DNA of 64,000 nt from Elusimicrobiota bacterium (lineage in GTDB: Bacteria > Elusimicrobiota > Elusimicrobia > Elusimicrobiales > UBA9959), in NCBI GenBank assembly GCA_016234365.1, contig JACRER010000016.1, positions 1-64,000 of the forward strand, given 5' to 3'. Below the pieces are notes generated by a model. The model saw only the letters and a program-made list of their open reading frames with translations. It searched no databases and had not been told where the DNA came from. The translations under genes were made by a program, and so were the position numbers. How positions within the stretch are numbered: the first letter of the stretch is position 1; the number at the start of each line of letters is the position of its first letter. Of the stretch, positions 38,754 to 47,942 are shown one piece after another.

Positions 38754-40106
38754 TCAGGGCAGGGCGTCCAGCAGCTGCCGCGCAAAATCCGCCAGCGTGG
38801 CGTCGCGCGCGCCCAGCACCGCCACTATGTCGCCGGGGGCGGCGAGCCGGGCCAGGACGCCGGGGATTTCCGAGCGGTTCTCGTAAAAAGCCGTCTTATG
38901 GCCCTTTGCTGCCACCGCGTCGGCGATGTCTTTCGAGGAGATATTCTTGTTGACCGTGCCGCCGGCGTAATAGATCTCCGGCATCAGCAGCATATCGTTG
39001 TCCGCCAGGCCGGCGGCGAAACTCTCTATCAGTTCGTTTTTCAGCAGGCGCGTAGGGGCAAAGCCGTGCGGCTGGTATACCACCAGCAGCCGGCGGCCGG
39101 GCGCCTGGTGCAGGGCCTTGAGCACGGCGGCTATCTTGGCCGGGTTGTGGGCGTAATCGTCCACCACCGTAACGCCCTTCTTCTCCCCCACCAGCACAAA
39201 GCGCCGCTCTACCCCGCGGAAGCCGGCCAGCCCCGCGGCGGCGGCGGAGAGTTTTACGCCGTAAGCGGCGCCGGCGGCGCAGGCGGCCAGCGCGTTCTCT
39301 ATATTGTAAAGTCCCGGCGCAGGCAGGCGGAACGGCACGCCGTTAACTTTAAATTCGGAAGAAAAAGGTCCGGCTTTTATCTCCGTCACTTTCCAGTTCC
39401 CGGCGTCAAAGCCAAAAAGTTCCGCCCCCGGCAGCAGTTCCCTGGCGGGTTTGTCGTCAGCGTTCACCAGCGTCCGGCCGCAGTTGCCGGCGAATTCCCG
39501 GAAGATCTTGTTAAGTTCGGTCACTTCCTTGTGGTCTTTGCTGATGTTCAGAAGCACGCCGGTTTTGGCCTTGTAGCGGACAATGGTCCCGTCGGATTCG
39601 TCGGCTTCTACCACCAGCACCTTACCCTTGCCGCGCCAGGCGTTGCCTATCAGGCCGCGCTCCTTAAGCGCGCCCAGCGCGCCGCCGGTAATTATGGAAG
39701 GCGAAAGCCCCCCGGCCTCGAGCACGGCGAAGGCCATGGCGGCCGCGGTGGACTTGCCGCTGGTGCCGGCCACGGCTATGGTGTCGAAGGAATTGACGTA
39801 GGAAGCCAGCAGTTCCGAACGGTGGCTTATCTTTACGCCGCCGGCTTTAGCGGCTACGACTTCGGGGTTGGTGTCCTCTATGGCGGTGGAAAGGGCGAGT
39901 TCGGCGGTTTGGGCGGTAATGCCGGAACCGTCCTGGGGAAATATCTTCACGCCGAGTTTCTCAAGAGCGGCCTTCACGCCCAGGTTGCGGCCCCTGTCAA
40001 AGTCCCTGTCGGAGCCGCTGACCGGGCGCCCCTCCATGGCCGCCACCTGCGCCAGCGCGCTCATGCCCACGCCGCCGATACCCGAAAAATGGATGGTATT
40101 TTTCAC
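38754..40106 (-). CDS. murC: Mur ligase, UDP-N-acetylmuramate--L-alanine ligase-like (MurC/Mpl)
   Basis: HFSGIGGVGMSALAQV, AVAGTSGKSTAAAM, VVDDYAHNPAKIAAVLKAL, YQPHGFAPTRLL. Confidence 0.85.
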   Translation of the reverse strand: MKNTIHFSGIGGVGMSALAQVAAMEGRPVSGSDRDFDRGRNLGVKAALEKLGVKIFPQDGSGITAQTAELALSTAIEDTNPEVVAAKAGGVKISHRSELLASYVNSFDTIAVAGTSGKSTAAAMAFAVLEAGGLSPSIITGGALGALKERGLIGNAWRGKGKVLVVEADESDGTIVRYKAKTGVLLNISKDHKEVTELNKIFREFAGNCGRTLVNADDKPARELLPGAELFGFDAGNWKVTEIKAGPFSSEFKVNGVPFRLPAPGLYNIENALAACAAGAAYGVKLSAAAAGLAGFRGVERRFVLVGEKKGVTVVDDYAHNPAKIAAVLKALHQAPGRRLLVVYQPHGFAPTRLLKNELIESFAAGLADNDMLLMPEIYYAGGTVNKNISSKDIADAVAAKGHKTAFYENRSEIPGVLARLAAPGDIVAVLGARDATLADFARQLLDALP

Positions 40107-40173
40107 GCTTATTATTATTCATTAATTGGAGGGCAGGGGCAAGTTCGACCTGATTTTTTGTAATATAAGTACG

Positions 40174-40377
40174 ATGGACTGCAAGAACGGCGCCAATCTG
40201 GAGGCTTGCACCTGCACTTACGAGTCGTGCCCCCGCAAAGGCTCCTGTTGCGACTGCGTAGACTACCACCGGCGCAACGGGGAACTGCCCGGCTGCTACT
40301 TCCCCCCGGAAGCCGAACGCACCTACGACCGCTCCTTCGCTAATTTCGCGCGCGCCACAAAAAAGGAACTGACATGA
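40174..40377 (+). CDS. Small Cys-rich protein, DUF6485-like
   Basis: MDCKNGANLEACTCTYESCPRKGSCCDCVDYHRRNGELPGCYFPPEAE; ATGA overlap with the next gene. Confidence 0.75.
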   Translation: MDCKNGANLEACTCTYESCPRKGSCCDCVDYHRRNGELPGCYFPPEAERTYDRSFANFARATKKELT

Positions 40378-40751
40378 AAAAAATAATTTCCACCAAGAAC
40401 GCCCCCGCCGCCATAGGCCCGTACTCCCAGGCCACGGAAGCCAACGGCTTCATCTTCATCTCCGGCCAGCTGCCGGTGGACCCGGCCACAGCCGCCATGG
40501 CGCCCGCCGATATCCGCGCCCAGACCGAAGCGGTGCTCAAGAATTTGGAAGCCATCCTGGTCTCCGAAGGCCTGACGCTCGCTAATGTCCTGAAGACCAC
40601 CGTCTTCATGACCGACCTGGGCCAGTTCGGCCAGATGAACGAGGTTTACGGCAGGTTCTTCCCGGCCAATCCCCCCGCCCGAGCCACCATAGAAGTCAAG
40701 GCGCTGCCCAAGGCCGCGCTGGTGGAGATAGAAGCCGTGGCCGCCAGGTAA
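40374..40751 (+). CDS. ridA: RidA family reactive intermediate deaminase
   Basis: KNAPAAIGPYSQATEANGFIFISGQLPVDP..ARATIEVKALPKAALVEIEAVA. Confidence 0.95.
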   Translation: MKKIISTKNAPAAIGPYSQATEANGFIFISGQLPVDPATAAMAPADIRAQTEAVLKNLEAILVSEGLTLANVLKTTVFMTDLGQFGQMNEVYGRFFPANPPARATIEVKALPKAALVEIEAVAAR

Positions 40752-40754
40752 CCC

Positions 40755-42314
40755 ATGCACCCGCTGTTAGAACGAAAACACACCGGCACGCTGTTCCCCC
40801 TGTTCTCCATGCGTTCCAAGAAGGACTGGGGCATAGGCGATACTTCCGCCATGGCGCTCTGGTTCAACGCGCTGAAGGCGCTGAACATAGACCTGCTGCA
40901 GGTGCTGCCCATTAACGAGATGCCCCCCGGCGTCTCCTGCCCCTACACCGCCCTCTCCGCTTTCGCGCTGGACCCCATTTACATAGCCGTAGAAGACATC
41001 CCCGAGCTTAAAGATTTCCCCGAGCTCCTGGAAGAGCTGAACTCCCGCAGGTTCCAGGCGGGCCTCAAGCAGCTGCGCATCTCCAAGACGGTCATGTACA
41101 ACGAGGCGCGCCACCTGAAGTTCTCCACGCTGTGGAAGATCTACACCGCCTTCCACCAGCGCCACGTCCTCAAGGATTCCCCGCTCGCCGGAGAATTCCG
41201 CGCCTTCTGCCAGGCCAACGCCGGCTGGCTGGAGGATTACGCCGCTTTCCGCCGTCTTAAGGACACTCACAACTGGACCTCCTGGACCCATTGGGAAGGG
41301 CCGCTCAAGACCCGCGACCCGCAGGCGCTCAAAGAACTGCACGGCCGCGAGGAGCTGCAGGTGCTGTTCTTCAAGTACCTGCAGTGGACCATCCACCGCC
41401 AGTGGACCGCCGCCAAGGCGCGCGCGGGAAAACTCGGCATCAGCCTGCTGGGCGACCTGCCGTTCATGGTGAACCAGGAAAGCTCCGACGTCTGGGCCCG
41501 CCAGGGCGAGTTCGACATCGACAGCGAAATAGGCGCCCCGCCGGACGCGTTCAGCGATACCGGCCAGCGCTGGGGGCTGCCGGCTTATAACTGGAGCGCG
41601 GTGGAGAACAACAATTTCGACTGGTGGCGCTCCAAGGTAAAGAAAGCCTCCGAGTTCTACGACCTGTTCCGCATCGACCACATGGTGGGCTTCTTCCGCA
41701 CCTGGGTCATACCGCGCGACGCGGCCAGGAAACCCGATTTCGACATCACGGACGCGCCGGGCCAGCGCGCGCGCGGGCGCCGCTTTTTACAGGCGGTCGC
41801 CGGGGCCAGCCCCATGCTGCCGGTGGCCGAGGACCTGGGCCTCATCCCGCCTTACGTCGGGGAAGTGCTGCGCGAGCTCAACGTCCCCGGCTACAAGGTG
41901 ATGCGCTGGGAAAAGAACAAGGACGGCGACTACACGGACCCGGCCACCTACCACCCGGTCTCGCTGGCCACTTCCTCCACGCACGACAACGAGCCTCTGG
42001 CCGACTGGTGGGACACGGTGGACCACGCGGAGAAAAAACTTTTCTGGAAGCTGGTCTCCGGGGAGACCGGCAAGCCGCCCCTGTTCTCCAAAGCCAGGGA
42101 AAAGGCGCTGGGCAAACTGCTGGGCGCCGGTTCGCGCATAGTCATCCTGCCCATCCAGGACATCTTCGGTTCCAGGGAACGGGTGAACACCCCCGGCACG
42201 CTGGGCGACCACAACTGGACCTACCGGTTCCCCACCGCCGCCGAGGATTTCCTTAAGAAGCACGCCGACACGGCGGAGTCCTTCTCCGCCCTGGTAAGGG
42301 AGCACCGCAAATGA
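40755..42314 (+). CDS. malQ: 4-alpha-glucanotransferase (amylomaltase)
   Basis: FSMRSKKDWGIGD, LQVLPINEMPPGVSCPYTALSAFALDPIYI, LLGDLPFMVNQESSDVWA, FRIDHMVGFFR, STHDNEPLADWW. Confidence 0.95.
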   Translation: MHPLLERKHTGTLFPLFSMRSKKDWGIGDTSAMALWFNALKALNIDLLQVLPINEMPPGVSCPYTALSAFALDPIYIAVEDIPELKDFPELLEELNSRRFQAGLKQLRISKTVMYNEARHLKFSTLWKIYTAFHQRHVLKDSPLAGEFRAFCQANAGWLEDYAAFRRLKDTHNWTSWTHWEGPLKTRDPQALKELHGREELQVLFFKYLQWTIHRQWTAAKARAGKLGISLLGDLPFMVNQESSDVWARQGEFDIDSEIGAPPDAFSDTGQRWGLPAYNWSAVENNNFDWWRSKVKKASEFYDLFRIDHMVGFFRTWVIPRDAARKPDFDITDAPGQRARGRRFLQAVAGASPMLPVAEDLGLIPPYVGEVLRELNVPGYKVMRWEKNKDGDYTDPATYHPVSLATSSTHDNEPLADWWDTVDHAEKKLFWKLVSGETGKPPLFSKAREKALGKLLGAGSRIVILPIQDIFGSRERVNTPGTLGDHNWTYRFPTAAEDFLKKHADTAESFSALVREHRK

Positions 42315-43117
42315 AGAAACTCCTGCTGCCGCTTTTAGCCGCCGGGCTGGGCGCCTGCTCGCTCAACCACACCGCCGCGCGCGTCACTTCCGGCGTGATA
42401 GACAAGGGGCTGCCCGCCGTATTCAGCCAGTCGGACCCGCAGTACGTCAGGGAGGCCCTGCCGGCCAACCTGCAGCTCATGGAGATCCTGCTTAAGAGCG
42501 ACCCGCAGAATAAAAAAATGCTGGTCAACGCCGCGCAGGGCTTCTGCGGTTACGCTCTGCTCTACCTGGAGGACGAGGACACCGCCCGCGCTTCCGCTTT
42601 CTACGCCAAAGGCGAGGCCTATTCCGCGCGCGCGCTCAAAGGCCTGACGCCGGACAAGGCGCGCAAGGCCGACGTGCCGCCGCTGTTCTGGAACACTTTC
42701 TGCAAGGCCCTCTACATCAACATAAACCGCGACAAGCCGGAGGCCGTGGCCGAACTGCCCGGCATAGAACCGGCCGCGCAGCGCCTGCTGGCGCTGGACC
42801 CGGCCTATTACTACAACGGCGCGCAGGCCGTTATGGGCGCCTACTATTCCATCCGCCCGCGCATTTTCGGCGGCGACCCGGACAAGGCCAAGGCTTATTT
42901 CGAGGCCGCACTCAAAGGCGCCGGAGAGAATTTTTTGCTCAACCGGTTCATGTACGCCAAGATGGCCGCCGTGGCGGCGCAGGACCCGGAACTTTTCGAA
43001 CGCCTGCTGAACTCGGTGCTCGAGGCCCCCGCCGTGGACGGCGAAACGCGCCTGCCCGACGAAGTGGCCAAGCTGAAAGCCAAGAAACTGCTGGAGAAAA
43101 AAGATGACCTCTTCTAA
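42311..43117 (+). CDS. TRAP transporter TatT-type TPR lipoprotein
   Basis: Lipobox LGACSL; TatT-like helical repeats; coupled to dctP by overlapping reading frames. Confidence 0.82.
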   Translation: MKKLLLPLLAAGLGACSLNHTAARVTSGVIDKGLPAVFSQSDPQYVREALPANLQLMEILLKSDPQNKKMLVNAAQGFCGYALLYLEDEDTARASAFYAKGEAYSARALKGLTPDKARKADVPPLFWNTFCKALYININRDKPEAVAELPGIEPAAQRLLALDPAYYYNGAQAVMGAYYSIRPRIFGGDPDKAKAYFEAALKGAGENFLLNRFMYAKMAAVAAQDPELFERLLNSVLEAPAVDGETRLPDEVAKLKAKKLLEKKDDLF

Positions 43118-44129
43118 ACTGCTGTCCGCCGCCCTGCTCGCCGCCATCCTGGCCCTGCCTCTCAGGGCGCAGGACCCCGCCCCCGCCGGCGGCGCCATGG
43201 TAAAGTTCGCCACGCTGGCTCCGGACGGCTCCACCTGGATGAAGGCCATGAAGCAGTTCACCGACGAGACCACCGCCAAGACCGCCGGCCGCGTCAAATT
43301 CAAGATCTACGCCGGCGGCGTGTCCGGGGACGAGAAGGACGTGGTGCGCAAGATCCGCCTGGGCCAGCTGCAGGCCGGCGGGTTCACCGGGGTGGGCATA
43401 GGCGAGATCGCCCCCGAGGCGCGCCTGCTGGACACCCCGTTCCTTTTCAAGAACGCCAAAGAGATAGACCACGTCTACAAGACCTTCGACGCCGACTTCC
43501 GCAGGATCTTCGAGAACCGGGGCTACGTGCTGCTGGGCTGGGCGGAGGTGGGCAACGTCAACATCTTCTCCACCACGCCGGTCACCAAACCCGAGGACCT
43601 GCGCAACGTGAAGATGTGGATCTGGGAAGGCGACCCCATAGCGGAGGCCACCTTCGCCGCGCTCAACATCAAACCCATCCCGCTCTCCATCACCGACGTG
43701 ATGACCTCGCTGCAGACCGGTATGATCAACGGCGTCTACGGTTCCCCCCTCTCGGTGATAGCGCTGCAGTGGTTCGCCCGCATGAAGTACGTTTTCGCGC
43801 TGCCGCTCACCAACGCCTCCGGCGCCGTGGTGATCTCCAAAAAGACCTTCGACTCGCTGTCGAAGGAGGACCAGAAGACCATGCTGGCGCTGGGCGACAA
43901 GTATTTCCGCGCGCTTACGCTTGCCAGCCGCAAAGAGAACGAGCAGTCCGTGGGCGTGCTCAAAAGCAAAGGCCTGACCTTTACCGAGCCGGCCACCGCG
44001 GCCGTGGCGGCCGAGCTGGAGAAGGCCGGCAACTCCGCCCGCCAGGCCCTGGTGGGCAAGCTCTACTCCAGGGAACTGCTGGACAAGGTCGAGGGCGCGC
44101 TTAAGGCCTTCCGCAGCGCCAAGAAGTAG
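43104..44129 (+). CDS. dctP: TRAP transporter solute-binding protein DctP
   Basis: VKFATLAPDGSTWMKAMKQF, GRVKFKIYAGGVSGDEKDVVRKIRLGQLQAGGFTGVG, MWIWEGDPIAEATFAAL. Confidence 0.92.
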   Translation: MTSSKLLSAALLAAILALPLRAQDPAPAGGAMVKFATLAPDGSTWMKAMKQFTDETTAKTAGRVKFKIYAGGVSGDEKDVVRKIRLGQLQAGGFTGVGIGEIAPEARLLDTPFLFKNAKEIDHVYKTFDADFRRIFENRGYVLLGWAEVGNVNIFSTTPVTKPEDLRNVKMWIWEGDPIAEATFAALNIKPIPLSITDVMTSLQTGMINGVYGSPLSVIALQWFARMKYVFALPLTNASGAVVISKKTFDSLSKEDQKTMLALGDKYFRALTLASRKENEQSVGVLKSKGLTFTEPATAAVAAELEKAGNSARQALVGKLYSRELLDKVEGALKAFRSAKK

Positions 44130-44151
44130 TTATCTTATCCCCGGGAATTAC

Positions 44152-44178
44152 AAAAGGCCCGGGCAACCGGGCCTTTTT
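44152..44178 (+). terminator. Rho-independent terminator after dctP
   Basis: aaaaggcccgg-gcaa-ccgggcctttt followed by T. Confidence 0.8.
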
Positions 44179-44201
44179 GCATCGAGTGCCCCCCACTTTC
44201 G

Positions 44202-45197
44202 CTAATCGTGCTTACCGTTGCCGGGTTTGCCCCGCTCGTCTTCGGCTTTGCCATCAAGGAACTTGATTAACCAGCCGGCGTCGTCTTTAATTATCTTGAG
44301 GGCCTCGTCGGTTATGACGCGGTGGCACTGTTTCTTGTGTTTGTGCCAGTCATCCCGGTCCCAGTCGCGGAAGAAATCCTTATAATCATCTTCGCGGCCG
44401 TGCTCTTTGCGGAAGGTGGACCACTCGCGTTCTTCGTCACAGGCATCAGGCTTGTCGCACTTGCGGCTGGCCAGTTCCAGGCGTTTCACGAAAAGCTTCA
44501 GCACATTGGCCGCAGGCTTACAGCCCTTGGTCTTGGATGTCTTGTGCTTTTCACAAACGCCAGCCAGTTTCTCGGCCAGCTCTATGTTCTTTGTAAGGCT
44601 GCCCACGAACTTATCGTCGCCGAGCTGGTTGAGCTGCCGGGCCACAAGAACATCGTTGCGTAGCGTGTTAAAGACAACAGTCTTGGCCACAACAAGGGGC
44701 GGGGCATCCGGGGCAGGATTATATCCCACAGATAATGTCTCCGACTGCCCCATAGTCGAGAAGCCAAACGACTCATAAGGCTGCATTGTAAGATTCGATT
44801 TGTGGAAGTCGGCAAATAGCCGATATCCCCCAATTTGCTTCCCGACGATCTGTATTATATAGTTACCGGGCAAAGGTCTATGTATATACAATTCCCTATA
44901 GGCCGCTTCATCTCCCCCCCCCCCAGTATTATCCGCTATCCCCTCAACCGTGTAATTCGATTCCGGAATTTCATAAACTTCCTTTATCAGCAACGTTTCA
45001 TTAAAAGGTGCCGCCGCATCATAACCTGTTCTGCGCCCCTGCGGGTCAATCACGACAACCTCAGCCGGAGTGTCTTGCGCTGTATTGGATGAGTTGTAAA
45101 TACGAATCGTAATACTGCTTCTGTCCTGCGCACTCGACAGTGCGGGGCACAAAAATATTGCGCTCAAAACAGACGCACAGAAATGGCTGTTTTTCAT
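44202..45197 (-). CDS. Secreted uncharacterised protein (331 aa) with an 11-G homopolymer in its reading frame
   Basis: Signal peptide MKNSHFCASVLSAIFLCPALSSA; overlaps the stop of the upstream gene (ATGA coupling). Confidence 0.7.
   Translation of the reverse strand: MKNSHFCASVLSAIFLCPALSSAQDRSSITIRIYNSSNTAQDTPAEVVVIDPQGRRTGYDAAAPFNETLLIKEVYEIPESNYTVEGIADNTGGGGDEAAYRELYIHRPLPGNYIIQIVGKQIGGYRLFADFHKSNLTMQPYESFGFSTMGQSETLSVGYNPAPDAPPLVVAKTVVFNTLRNDVLVARQLNQLGDDKFVGSLTKNIELAEKLAGVCEKHKTSKTKGCKPAANVLKLFVKRLELASRKCDKPDACDEEREWSTFRKEHGREDDYKDFFRDWDRDDWHKHKKQCHRVITDEALKIIKDDAGWLIKFLDGKAEDERGKPGNGKHD
44914..44924. repeat. C11 (G11 on the coding strand) homopolymer
   Basis: Direct count in the window sequence. 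Confidence 0.9.
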
Positions 45198-47236
45198 ATG
45201 GTTCCTTTGGCAATCATTCGAATACTGACAATCTCTTTAGGGTTCCCGTTTGCTATTAAATTGAAATAATCTTTGAGAGTCGCCACCCGTGTATTATTAT
45301 TGCCTGGGTCATTTATATAAATTGCATCACCACATTTCTTCGTGACCACAACAAAATGTGTGCGCCCCACCCTGGAGGTACTATATAACTCCAAAACAAC
45401 GGGGTTGTCATTTTTCAACCCAGCATCCAACAACGAGTTCAGTTGCGCGGCCGTGCCAGTTGTTTTTTTATATTGCACAGCAACCCCGCTCGCTGTTATC
45501 GCGTCGACCATTGCGGGCAGATACACAGACTTACCATCAAACCCCCCCGGAGTGTTCTTCAGCGTTTTATTTAATTCGCCTGGATCCGTGTTGTAGCCCT
45601 GCTTTTTAACAACTTGTGCGGCAGCAGTTAACAAGCATCCTAATGCACCTATTTTCTGGGTTGTGTGATCGTAATCATCATCCCACCAGGTGTTCATACC
45701 GTCGTCATACTGCTTCCAGTTCGGCACACCGGCCACTTCCACGCAGGTCTCCGCCGAGACGCAGTTGGACAAGCCGGAAATGTTTCCCGCCTCATCCGCC
45801 GTCTTCAGCGCGAAAAAATACGTCGTCGCGGGCGAAAGCCCCTTTACAATGAACGTCTCCGCGGAACCGGCTGCCTGCGGGACAGAAACGTCTTGGGCTC
45901 GTACGGCGGCGGCGAACTCTGCGTCCGTCGTTATCTGCCCGGCCGCGCTATACCCTAAATCATATGAGGCGGCTGTCCCCGTGTTCCCATCGTCGCCGGG
46001 CGCGGTCCAGGCCAAAGTGATCGTATCTCTGGAGACGGCCGTGACGGACAGGCTAGTGACGGCGGCGGGAGGAGCGGCGTCCTCTTCCCCGCCTTGGCTC
46101 CAGGACTCCAGGTAGAATTCGTCGAATCCGCTGTCGGTGTTCCAGGTGTGATAGCCGGCTATGCGCATGTTCAGGTCGTCGTCCACATAAACCGTTTCCA
46201 GACTGCCCTCGTCCGGCTTTTGCAGTATCAGCGGGTTCCAGGCGGAAGAGCCGTCAGCGTTAAGCTTCGTTACGGCTGGGGCCCACGTATCCTTCATATT
46301 GCCGGCGATGTACGCGGCGCCGGCCTTGTCCACGGCCACCGCTTTGGGCCAGGACCAGTTATCGAAAGCCGTAATGAACACAGGCTCCGACCACACGCCG
46401 GAACCGTTCACCCGCCGGATAGAGAATCCCGCCGCACCGTCGCCGACTATTTCGTTACCGATAAAAACCATGCCGCCGGTCGGATCGCCGCCGGCTTTGA
46501 GCTGCGGCGATTCGTCGAAGGCGGCGTCCTTCAGATATTCGCCTTCCAGTTGGCCGAGGCCGGGAGTGTACTTGAGCATGAAATACCTGTAAGTATAGTC
46601 GTCCTTACAGGAATAGCCTCCCACTAAAACCTCCCCAGAAGCGCTTATATGCACTCCGCCGGAAGGGATAGCCGCGCCGGAACAAGTCTGCTGGTCTACG
46701 GGAAAATATTCCTGCTCGCCGGCCAGTTCCAACTCCGGACTATAACGGAATGTCACGGTTTTATACCTGCCTGCTGATTGGTCATAGACTGACTCGGCGG
46801 CGTATATGTTGCCTGCGTCAACGGCGACACCATATCCATCGGGCCAGTAACCGGGCCCGCTATAAGGCAGCGAAACGCTGCCCGAGAGATTACCACCGGC
46901 ATCATACTTCATCAACTGAGCGGTTTTGGCCCCGAGGTCTGAAAAAGAAACGTAGGCGTTCCCAGATCCGTCGACGGCCAGGGCGGTCGCGTAACCCCAG
47001 CTGCCGCTCAACTGCGCGGTCCAGGCCGACTTCCCGCCGGACACCAGCGTGAGCGTCTGGCTGCCCAACAGATAAATCCCCGCGGGGGCCTGCGCCGCAC
47101 CCACAAAGTAATCGTAAGTCCCGGCCATGTCGAATACCGCACGCGCTGCCAGTTCAGGGAACGCCGCCTGCAATACCGACGGCGCGACCATGGACAGCGC
47201 GGCGAAGAGAAGAGTGGCGTGCCGTCTCATTGCCAC
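45194..47236 (-). CDS. Secreted protein with beta-propeller-like repeats, a fibronectin type III domain and a C39-like cysteine peptidase domain
   Basis: Signal peptide; FnIII AAVTSLSVTAVSRDTITLAWTAPGDDG..TTYFFALKTADEAGN; C39_2-like VPNWKQYDD..IGALGCLLTAAAQVV..GRTHFVVVTKK. Confidence 0.78.
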   Translation of the reverse strand: MAMRRHATLLFAALSMVAPSVLQAAFPELAARAVFDMAGTYDYFVGAAQAPAGIYLLGSQTLTLVSGGKSAWTAQLSGSWGYATALAVDGSGNAYVSFSDLGAKTAQLMKYDAGGNLSGSVSLPYSGPGYWPDGYGVAVDAGNIYAAESVYDQSAGRYKTVTFRYSPELELAGEQEYFPVDQQTCSGAAIPSGGVHISASGEVLVGGYSCKDDYTYRYFMLKYTPGLGQLEGEYLKDAAFDESPQLKAGGDPTGGMVFIGNEIVGDGAAGFSIRRVNGSGVWSEPVFITAFDNWSWPKAVAVDKAGAAYIAGNMKDTWAPAVTKLNADGSSAWNPLILQKPDEGSLETVYVDDDLNMRIAGYHTWNTDSGFDEFYLESWSQGGEEDAAPPAAVTSLSVTAVSRDTITLAWTAPGDDGNTGTAASYDLGYSAAGQITTDAEFAAAVRAQDVSVPQAAGSAETFIVKGLSPATTYFFALKTADEAGNISGLSNCVSAETCVEVAGVPNWKQYDDGMNTWWDDDYDHTTQKIGALGCLLTAAAQVVKKQGYNTDPGELNKTLKNTPGGFDGKSVYLPAMVDAITASGVAVQYKKTTGTAAQLNSLLDAGLKNDNPVVLELYSTSRVGRTHFVVVTKKCGDAIYINDPGNNNTRVATLKDYFNLIANGNPKEIVSIRMIAKGTI

Positions 47237-47766
47237 GTCCTTATAAAGACCATATTCCCGGAAGTCTCTATCGGTTCCTTGCCTGCCCTGTACGCCCGCA
47301 CCTTGTACGCGCAGGTTCCGTTGGGGGTGTTCTCCGAAGCGAAACGGTACTCGTAGACATACGCGCCGTTGATGTTTTTTGGAGCGTCGGTTATCGTCGC
47401 CTCTTCAAGGAGCGCTCCGGAACCGTCGAAGATCTTCACTTCCACTTTGTCCGCCAGGCCAGCTTCAATATGTATCACGGGATGCTTCATGCCTATGGCA
47501 GGATTAGGCTGGGCATAGACCAGGCGGAACTTGAAAGCCCTGGCGGCTGCTTCGGTCCTGGCGGATTTTATGGTTGCGCGCCGGGCCTCGAACTTCTCAC
47601 GCCCCTTAAGAATGGCGCCTATGTGGCTGCGATACGCCGCCGGGGCCGCCGTGGACTTATAAATTTCGTAAAGTTTATCGGTTTTTTTGTCAGCGGCATG
47701 AAAATCCCCTACGGAACCAATGAACAGCAAAACAAATATAAATACGATGCTGGCGATTTTTTCCAT
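47227..47766 (-). CDS. Secreted uncharacterised protein (start trimmed to MEKIASIVF), same operon as the C39-like protein
   Basis: Signal peptide; C-terminal FlgD-Ig-like beta domain VEVKIFDGSGALLEEATI. Confidence 0.65.
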   Translation of the reverse strand: MEKIASIVFIFVLLFIGSVGDFHAADKKTDKLYEIYKSTAAPAAYRSHIGAILKGREKFEARRATIKSARTEAAARAFKFRLVYAQPNPAIGMKHPVIHIEAGLADKVEVKIFDGSGALLEEATITDAPKNINGAYVYEYRFASENTPNGTCAYKVRAYRAGKEPIETSGNMVFIRTWQ

Positions 47767-47823
47767 GCATTCCCCCCGAACCACAAGGCTGATACTATAA
47801 CTTACCTTCCGGCACTGTCAAAT

Positions 47824-47832
47824 TGTTATAAT
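47824..47832 (+). promoter_or_regulatory. Extended -10 promoter TGTTATAAT
   Basis: Exact TGnTATAAT; predicted start about 7 nt downstream is at the 5' end of the riboswitch. Confidence 0.6.
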
Positions 47833-47838
47833 TTATCC

Positions 47839-47928
47839 ACGGCGATGATGTCCGCCGCCCCGGCCCGACGGGGGAACCGCGCGCGAGCGCTGATGACCTC
47901 TACCCCTCAAGGTAGAGGTCTTTGTTTT
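47839..47928 (+). ncRNA. Fluoride riboswitch (crcB motif) with overlapping intrinsic terminator
   Basis: GGCGATGATGTCCGCC-[hairpin insert]-AACCGC-GCGCGAGCGCTGATGACCTCTAC; terminator GACCTCTACC-CCTCAA-GGTAGAGGTC-TTTGTTTT; followed by an antiporter gene. Confidence 0.85.
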
Positions 47929-47942
47929 CGTGGAGATTAATT

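Noticed and set aside
37554-40163. 869-aa plus-strand ORF
   Set aside because: Antisense shadow spanning two real minus-strand genes (flavodiiron protein and Mur ligase).
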